From positions 1 through 27,678 of the forward strand of contig JAKQKF010000165.1 in NCBI GenBank assembly GCA_029560815.1: a stretch of 27,678 bases of DNA, in the 5' to 3' direction. The stretch is from a bacterium. GTDB taxonomy: Bacteria; KSB1; UBA2214. Numbering within the stretch: the first letter of the stretch is position 1; every line of letters starts with the position of its first letter. The translations under genes were made by a program, and so were the position numbers. The notes beneath the pieces are model-generated. The model did not search any database and was not told where the DNA came from. It saw only the letters and a list, made by a program, of their open reading frames with translations. This document shows positions 23,601-27,678 of this stretch, piece by piece.

Positions 23601-24971
23601 GGCCCCGTAGTAGATATCCCAGCCCTGCGGGCCGAGATCCTGAGCGGAGGTGGTCAGGAGGCTGCGCACGCCATCCGGGGAGCGTTCCCGCTGCTGCGAG
23701 AGCAGCAGGGCGGCCGCGGCTGAGACAAAGGGGGCCGAAAAAGAGGTACCGCTGAGGGATGAGTCATACTGCGCGCCGCGCGCGGTGGTGAGGATATTGA
23801 CGCCGGGGGCGACGATATCGATCGAAGGGCCGTAATTGGAAAAACCGGCGAGCTGATCGGAGGCGTCGGTTGCGCCGACGGAGATGGTGTTGGCGAAGGC
23901 TGAGGGATAATGGATCTGATCGGTGGCGCTGTTGCCGGCGGAGGCGACCAGGACCGTATTCAGGGCTGAGGCATAGTGAAGGACGTCATCCAGGAGGCGG
24001 GAGACGAAGACGTCTCCCCAGCTCATGTTGATGACCGCCGCGCCGTTTTCGATGGCATAGAGAATGGCGGCGGCGACGTCGTCTTCCTCACCGTTTCCGC
24101 CGGCGGTGAAGGCGCGCAGGTTCATCACCCTGCAGCCGGGGGCGGTCCCGGCGATGCCAAGGCCGTTGCCGGCCACGGCGGCGATGATGCCGCCTACAGC
24201 GGTGCCATGCCCCATCTCGTCCATCGGATCGGCATCGCGTCCGCGATAATCGCCGCCGTCCGGATAGTTCGGGGCATCGGTGAAATCGTAGCCCTGCACG
24301 TCATCGATGAAACCGTTGCCGTCATCATCCACGCCGTTCAGGTCGAGGGAATCGGCCAGGCCGTCCCCGTTCAAATCCTCGCCGGCGTTGACCCAGAGAT
24401 TCTCCTTCAGGTCGGGGTGGTCATAGTCGATGCCGGTGTCGATCACGCCGATGACGATCTCGCGGCTGCCCCGTCCGCTCTCCCAGCCGGCCGGAGCGGA
24501 AATCTTGCGCAGGCCATACTGCCGGCTGAAGAGGGGATCGTCGGGCGTATAGTCGAGATGAAAGCAGCGCGGCGCTCCGGCCCAGATCACCTCCGGAAGC
24601 CGCTGCAGCTCTTCGGCGAGGGCATCAGTGCCGGCCGTCGTGGCCAGAGTGAGGATGAGCCATTTTCCTAGTTCGATCCGCTCAGGCGGGATAGATGCGC
24701 CGGCGGTGATCCTGTCAGCGGGCGGAAAGAGGGGTTTGATGAGGGCGACCTCCGGCCGCGCGGCGAGTGCGCTCAGCGGCCCGGTGCTCTGCTTGCGCAG
24801 GGCGCCGGCCTCATCGCGGGCAGCGGCAGGCAGAGGAGCGGCCATTTTGACGAGAAGGGTTTGCGGCTGTGCCCCGGCCGGAGAGAGCGGGACGAGAAGC
24901 GCGGCGGTGAGCAGGAGCGCCGGAATAAAAAATCCGGTCCTCCTCCCTGTGGGTGGATGCAGCGGTTTCAT
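20688..24971 (-). CDS. secreted S8 (subtilisin-like) protease with FG-GAP-like repeats and a type IX sorting domain
   Basis: The 1427-residue product has a signal peptide (1-34, ending PAGA), a propeptide-like region (36-135) and an S8 protease domain (about 145-470) with an intact triad: Asp178 in GVIDTG, His255 in GHGTAVGG and Ser410 in SGTSFSAPF, plus oxyanion Asn347. An acidic insert near 196-225 (DLNGDGLADS, DDDGNGFIDD) looks calcium-binding. Beyond lie an Ig-like region (475-570), seven D-x-DGD repeats resembling FG-GAP/VCBS blades (692-1030), a fibronectin III-like domain (1045-1130) and two Big_5-like modules (1137-1335). A Por-type C-terminal sorting domain (1344-1427) opens FPNPYRLW and ends RLGKLAVVR. 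This predicts export by type IX secretion and a surface or extracellular protease. The ATG at 24971 overlaps the glycosyltransferase stop codon (ATGA); the longer frame upstream is antisense-like and rejected. Substrate unknown. Confidence 0.9.
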   Translation of the reverse strand: MKPLHPPTGRRTGFFIPALLLTAALLVPLSPAGAQPQTLLVKMAAPLPAAARDEAGALRKQSTGPLSALAARPEVALIKPLFPPADRITAGASIPPERIELGKWLILTLATTAGTDALAEELQRLPEVIWAGAPRCFHLDYTPDDPLFSRQYGLRKISAPAGWESGRGSREIVIGVIDTGIDYDHPDLKENLWVNAGEDLNGDGLADSLDLNGVDDDGNGFIDDVQGYDFTDAPNYPDGGDYRGRDADPMDEMGHGTAVGGIIAAVAGNGLGIAGTAPGCRVMNLRAFTAGGNGEEDDVAAAILYAIENGAAVINMSWGDVFVSRLLDDVLHYASALNTVLVASAGNSATDQIHYPSAFANTISVGATDASDQLAGFSNYGPSIDIVAPGVNILTTARGAQYDSSLSGTSFSAPFVSAAAALLLSQQRERSPDGVRSLLTTSAQDLGPQGWDIYYGAGRLDLARALAPGLAAEVRITSPWLDQGFQESPIEIVGSAWTPSLQSYTLEWGMGDNPAAWSPITPPSPNRVIDGLLGSWEELPAADTSYTIRLRIQNSNGSVEQSQVRIFIDRTAPVISNIELIPMYDAGNPSCLLQFETDDLCEGEILFRPAGGAAPWQEAPMSYRSYQPRLHLTRDLGAQVLDVRISVDNPAGLRTVSDSLLRVDLSPPPLNTMRYTRLEESLPHGHLLDRSADFNGDGRPEIVIGAADSQGRLFTTLFSRDGSGFRQLYTLPESAIPRSSGDSDGDGVPELLAGYGFTTWLYEAGGPDPFRMNLVRRWQGDSRVQYWGSRLADLDGDNRSELIMRVVRTGETSSDLFEVWRSTGGGEFETMAALPNPTAGDNFNGVPRCETGDFDGDGRPELLFGDSDGDLYIYEYDGSAFSLTWQERLPLFDAIDYIAAGDFDGDGEQEFAAGSHSDPNLNTEHSYDSRHWCYRIYEDTGNNAFAPAAEWRFFGYESTRDFESGVSCADADGDGRAELFIAAFPDLYIAEYSPERGYELTFHAAPIRTNAVAVVDSDGDALMEFWASDGEAVRPRVLAGSLTGPAMPVGVTARPLNAATVALAWHPVPGAQHYLLYRGPAADSLMLYQEILLPSFTDSLVRAGARYFYAVASRDTTRTPAVSLRSEVVSALPGEPPALLSAVMSGASSLRLRFTRPMNTGLLQDVRHYAITPEIGRPATALPLASGAEVLLSLEAPFAGSGFYSVEVRGLEDGDAIPIDTLRSRAEFEVTFSAGAPYLTSVRALANGVVELEFSEPMQKASLEEIANYDPGPGLHVAWAQAVAPDYRFVRLHLTGGVAWGAVGKPLTLKVSGLQSAGGAAMKPGRGDTIQLLFAARNLDDVHTFPNPYRLWIDPDGITFANLTPEAEIRIMTTEGRTLRILYEENGDGGLVWDVRDDQGRLVPAGVYLYRIAAAGMVRLGKLAVVR

Positions 24972-25855
24972 CGGATAAAAAGTTTCCTGGCCTTTAGGGC
25001 AAGCAGGCGCGCCTGCAGCGTCAGTCGCAAGATCAGCGCAACGAATTTTGTGGCGAGCCGGTCGTATCGGGAGCGGTCGTGAGCGCTCAGGTAATCGATG
25101 AAGGAGCGCGTCGAGGTGACCAGCATCCGCGGCCGCTCGCGATAGACGCTGGCTCCCTTGTGGTGGTAGACGAAAGTGTCGCTGCAGAACCAGATTTTCC
25201 AGCCCGCGGCGATGACCCGTTCGCACCACTCCACATCGCTGAAGAACATGAAATAGCGTTCGTCGAGGCCGCCCAGGCGGTCAAGGAGCACCTGCCGGGC
25301 CAGCAAAAAAGCCCCCTGGGGCTGATCGACGAAGCGGCTGTGGCGATGGTCAAAGTCGGTCATCTTCCAGTCCCTGCCGCCCAGCCGCCGGGTGATGTGG
25401 ACCAGTCCGCTCACCTCGAGGAGCACATCGCGCCTGCGGGGAAAGCGCCGGCAGGAGGGTTGAATCCGGCCGTCGGGAAACCGGAGCTGCGGCGCCACAA
25501 TGCCGATGGCAGGATCGCGCTCGAACTGGCGCAGCAGAATGGTCAGGGCCTCCTCCGGAATAACCACATCGGGGTTGAGCAGCAGAATGAAATCGCCGCG
25601 GCAGTGCTGCAGCCCCTGATTGACCGCCGCTGTATAGCCCCGGTTTTGCTCATTCCGGATAAGGAGAAAATGGTGAAATTGCGAGGTGCAGCGGCTGCGG
25701 GAGGCCTCCAGCAGCTCACCGGTGCCGTCGGTGCTGGCATTATCGATGAGGTAGAGATGCGTGGTAAAAGATGCCGAGGCAAGGTGGAGCGCGTTCAGGC
25801 AGGCGCCGATTTCAGCGTGGTTATTATATGTGACGATCACAACAGAGATGACCAC
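24968..25855 (-). CDS. family 2 glycosyltransferase
   Basis: The 295-residue enzyme has a GT-A fold of the COG1216 (rhamnosyltransferase-like) group. It begins VISVVIVTYNN, with LIDNASTDGT (36-45) for nucleotide-sugar binding. The DxD-like metal site is LLLNPDVVIP (91-100), and GGLDERYFMFFSDVEWC (195-211) is the acceptor/catalytic region. There is no membrane-spanning segment, only a basic, amphipathic C-terminus (270-295) that could touch the membrane. Sugar and acceptor cannot be read. The start is GTG at 25855 with only a weak GGTGGA site; no longer start exists in frame. Its stop codon overlaps the start of the secreted protease by 4 nt, which implies coupled translation and possibly a shared process such as surface or cargo glycosylation (inference). 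Confidence 0.9.
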   Translation of the reverse strand: MVISVVIVTYNNHAEIGACLNALHLASASFTTHLYLIDNASTDGTGELLEASRSRCTSQFHHFLLIRNEQNRGYTAAVNQGLQHCRGDFILLLNPDVVIPEEALTILLRQFERDPAIGIVAPQLRFPDGRIQPSCRRFPRRRDVLLEVSGLVHITRRLGGRDWKMTDFDHRHSRFVDQPQGAFLLARQVLLDRLGGLDERYFMFFSDVEWCERVIAAGWKIWFCSDTFVYHHKGASVYRERPRMLVTSTRSFIDYLSAHDRSRYDRLATKFVALILRLTLQARLLALKARKLFIR

Positions 25856-25947
25856 GGCCGTCCATTTCCACCGGTGAGAGCGAGCAAGAGCTGCAGCGCC
25901 CGGGCGGATCGAGGAGATTTCGCCCGGCCAGCGCTGCGGCGCAGAGG

Positions 25948-27678
25948 CTATTTGCTTTCATCCTCCTGACGTTTGCGCAGGTATTCAAGTTTGGTGCGGT
26001 ACCATTCGTTTTCGGGATTCTTTTTCAGCAGCATCTCAAAGACGTTGATCGCTTTGGCGTACTGGCCCTGCGCAGCATAAATTTCGCCCAGAGTAGGGGT
26101 GACAAATTTTTCCTTGGGCTTTTCGTCCACGGGCTCCTCCGGCGCCATAGGCTCCTCTTCGGGCGCCGGCGGCTGAAGCGGACGGCGGGGCGTCTCCTGC
26201 TCTTCCGGCCCGGCCTGCTGGAGCGGCTCCTCTTCGGGCTCCTCATCCCAGGGCGGAGTAAATCCCTTTTCTCCGGTGGTGGTAAGGAGATCCTCTTCCC
26301 CGTTCTCGAGGGCGGCTCCGCCCAGCCGGTCGAGGTTGGAGAGGAAGCTGCTGAACTGCTCCTCTTCCTCCTCTTCGCTCAGAGGCTGGTCCTCCAGCTC
26401 GTCGCCGATGCCGCGGCCGTCAGCGGGGCCGAGCTGAGAGGCTGCTTCGCGCTCGCTGAAAGGGCCGGATCCGGCGGCCGGGGGTTCGAGGCGGATGGGG
26501 CTCTCCGGTTCAGGCGGCGTGTCGAAGACAGGCTCATCCGGCCACTCTTCATCGCCTCTGAAAGGCAGCACGGGCGACATCCTGCGCTCTTCCGGCAGCG
26601 GCTCCGGCGGAGCTGGAGGCTCTTCAAAGGGCAAAGGCTCCGGCTCCGGCGCGGGTTCCGGTTCAGGTTCGAAGCGGTAGAGCGGTTCGGGTTGCGGCGT
26701 ATAGCGTGGTTCAGGATCCGGGTTCGGTATGTATCGGGGTTCAGGATCCGGGTTCGGCTTATAACGGGGTTCAGACTCGGACTCCGGCGTCAAGCGGTAT
26801 TCAGGTTCATCTTGCAGCGCGAAGGGAGGTTCTTCCGCCGGCAGGAACTCTTCAGCCTCGGGCGCCGGGGGACCGAGTTCGGGTTCAGGCTGCAGGGCTG
26901 CGCGCTGGAGGGTGCTGCGCTCTTCCAGCTCACGCCGGGTCTCTTCATCGCGGCTGAGGCTGAACAGATCATCGAGGATTTCCGAGAAATGGACCTCTTC
27001 CCGCTCAAAATCGTTTTCCGGTTCGTGGAGGGGTGCGGCCGTTTCGGCAATCGGCTCGACCGTGCCGGCGAGTCCGGCCGGTGTTTCGGCCAGCTCCTCA
27101 TCAGCGGGGACCTCCAGCGCCGCCAGCTCGCGGGTAAAGGCGTCGAGATCCATCTCCGGCACAGGGGGTTTGTAATCGCTCACTACGGATTCGGTGGGGC
27201 GGGCATCGGCGGCGGCAGCCTTCGGCGTGATCACCGGCTCGAAAGGTTCTGCCGGCTCAGTTTCGATCGCCGGCGCACTGGGCGCGGCCGGCGGAGCCGC
27301 CCTCTCCGGCGCAAAACGCTCGACCGGTGCGGGCGCTTGCTCCGCCGCAAAACCCGGTTCGGCCTCGGTCAGGGGATAGAGCGGGTCCAGATCATGAATT
27401 CTGACCTGGCTGTCGCGTTCACGCAGGGAGAGCCCCATCCTCGCCATCAACTCGGAATAAAGTTTGTGGCCGTTGAGGTGGCGTGGGTCCTGATTCAAAA
27501 GATGTTTGAGGTGCTTCTCCGCTTCCTCATACTGCTTAAGAGCGAGATGGCATTTGGCCAGAACAAAATAGGCACTCGTGTATTGGGGATGGTTGCGCAG
27601 TCCGGATTGACAAATCTCGATCGCCTTCTGGACTTCGTTGAGATGAAGGTATTTATCAGCCAGACGCGCAAAAATCAT
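25948..27678 (-). CDS. acidic Glu/Pro-rich TPR protein, probably cut at its 5' end
   Basis: The 576 visible residues begin at a Met on the window edge. MIFARLADKYLHLNEV looks like the inside of a TPR array, so the true start is probably further upstream. Two tetratricopeptide repeats occupy about 1-80 (AIEICQSGLRNHPQYTSAY; KHLLNQDPRHLNG). A low-complexity, strongly acidic, Glu/Pro-rich linker runs from about 100 to 520 and contains five tandem decapeptides (293-342, EPRYxPNPDP type) and a run of seven acidic residues near 434. One more TPR-like unit ends the protein (about 526-572, TLGEIYAAQGQYAKAINVFE). No signal peptide or membrane segment is visible, so a cytoplasmic scaffold role is possible. 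Function unknown. It precedes the glycosyltransferase by 92 nt. Confidence 0.8.
   Translation of the reverse strand: MIFARLADKYLHLNEVQKAIEICQSGLRNHPQYTSAYFVLAKCHLALKQYEEAEKHLKHLLNQDPRHLNGHKLYSELMARMGLSLRERDSQVRIHDLDPLYPLTEAEPGFAAEQAPAPVERFAPERAAPPAAPSAPAIETEPAEPFEPVITPKAAAADARPTESVVSDYKPPVPEMDLDAFTRELAALEVPADEELAETPAGLAGTVEPIAETAAPLHEPENDFEREEVHFSEILDDLFSLSRDEETRRELEERSTLQRAALQPEPELGPPAPEAEEFLPAEEPPFALQDEPEYRLTPESESEPRYKPNPDPEPRYIPNPDPEPRYTPQPEPLYRFEPEPEPAPEPEPLPFEEPPAPPEPLPEERRMSPVLPFRGDEEWPDEPVFDTPPEPESPIRLEPPAAGSGPFSEREAASQLGPADGRGIGDELEDQPLSEEEEEEQFSSFLSNLDRLGGAALENGEEDLLTTTGEKGFTPPWDEEPEEEPLQQAGPEEQETPRRPLQPPAPEEEPMAPEEPVDEKPKEKFVTPTLGEIYAAQGQYAKAINVFEMLLKKNPENEWYRTKLEYLRKRQEDESK
26653..26802 (-). 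repeat. five tandem 30-bp units encoding a proline-rich decapeptide
   Basis: Inside the acidic TPR gene, residues 293-342 form five in-frame decapeptides: EYRLTPESES, EPRYKPNPDP, EPRYIPNPDP, EPRYTPQPEP and LYRFEPEPEP. At DNA level the 20-nt block GGTTCAGGATCCGGGTTCGG occurs at 26708-26727 and again at 26738-26757, exactly 30 nt apart. The repeat keeps the frame and probably grew by slippage or unequal exchange. Confidence 0.85.

Noticed and set aside
24972..25229. 86-codon upstream extension of the secreted protease
   Set aside because: It overlaps the glycosyltransferase in another frame. The signal peptide begins at the ATG at 24971, which has a ribosome binding site.
20688..25855. Protease plus glycosyltransferase as a defence or toxin system
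   Set aside because: The protease has a secretion signal and a type IX sorting domain, so it acts outside the cell, and no immunity, sensor or effector partner is visible.
26653..26802. 30-bp direct repeats as a possible CRISPR array
   Set aside because: Units are contiguous without spacers, stay in frame and encode a proline-rich decapeptide; no cas gene is nearby.

Overview
The window is a gene-dense, GC-rich block of bacterial chromosome in which every protein gene I can support (18) and one tRNA gene lie on the minus strand. It therefore reads from high to low coordinates, apart from two genes cut by the window edges. The products point to a diderm with lipopolysaccharide: LpxD, the Kdo transferase WaaA, BamA, OmpH/Skp and TamB. 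A PorV/PorQ-type outer-membrane protein and a subtilisin-like protein with a C-terminal type IX secretion sorting domain point to the Fibrobacteres-Chlorobi-Bacteroidetes (FCB) superphylum. The high GC content and gene mix suggest a candidate phylum near Calditrichota/KSB1 or Zixibacteria more than a typical Bacteroidetes. That placement is inference, with moderate to low confidence.

Layout in transcription order. (1) 27678-20005: an acidic, Glu/Pro-rich TPR protein (5' end probably cut), a family 2 glycosyltransferase, a 1427-residue secreted S8 protease overlapping the glycosyltransferase by 4 nt, then coaE. (2) 19969-16542: comEC, rnhB and yraN, packed closely. (3) 16395-16323: tRNA-Thr(CGT) behind its own promoter candidate. 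(4) 16270-13587: a PorV-family protein, panB and panC. (5) 13299-10361: a membrane-anchored LytR_C-domain protein ended by an intrinsic terminator, then waaA overlapping mtnA. (6) 10294-9182: a TPR lipoprotein with its own promoter candidate and a strong terminator. (7) 9017-1: uppS, tamB, bamA, ompH and lpxD, an envelope-assembly run from undecaprenyl carrier through outer-membrane protein insertion to lipid A.

The common theme is envelope biogenesis and export. UppS makes the polyprenyl carrier. WaaA and LpxD build Kdo-lipid A. BamA, OmpH and TamB place proteins in the outer membrane. PorV and the sorting-domain protease imply type IX secretion, and the glycosyltransferase may serve the same surface. 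PanB, PanC and CoaE contribute three steps of the coenzyme A pathway. RnhB, YraN and ComEC are a familiar DNA-related neighbourhood.

I found no mobile element, CRISPR array, phage gene or recognisable defence system. This is mostly an ordinary housekeeping region. The points most worth a second look are a branched inverted-repeat structure ending in a T-run between ompH and lpxD, two intergenic promoter candidates with identical hexamers and spacing, an intrinsic terminator 23 nt before waaA with no visible promoter after it, and the translationally coupled glycosyltransferase/secreted-protease pair.
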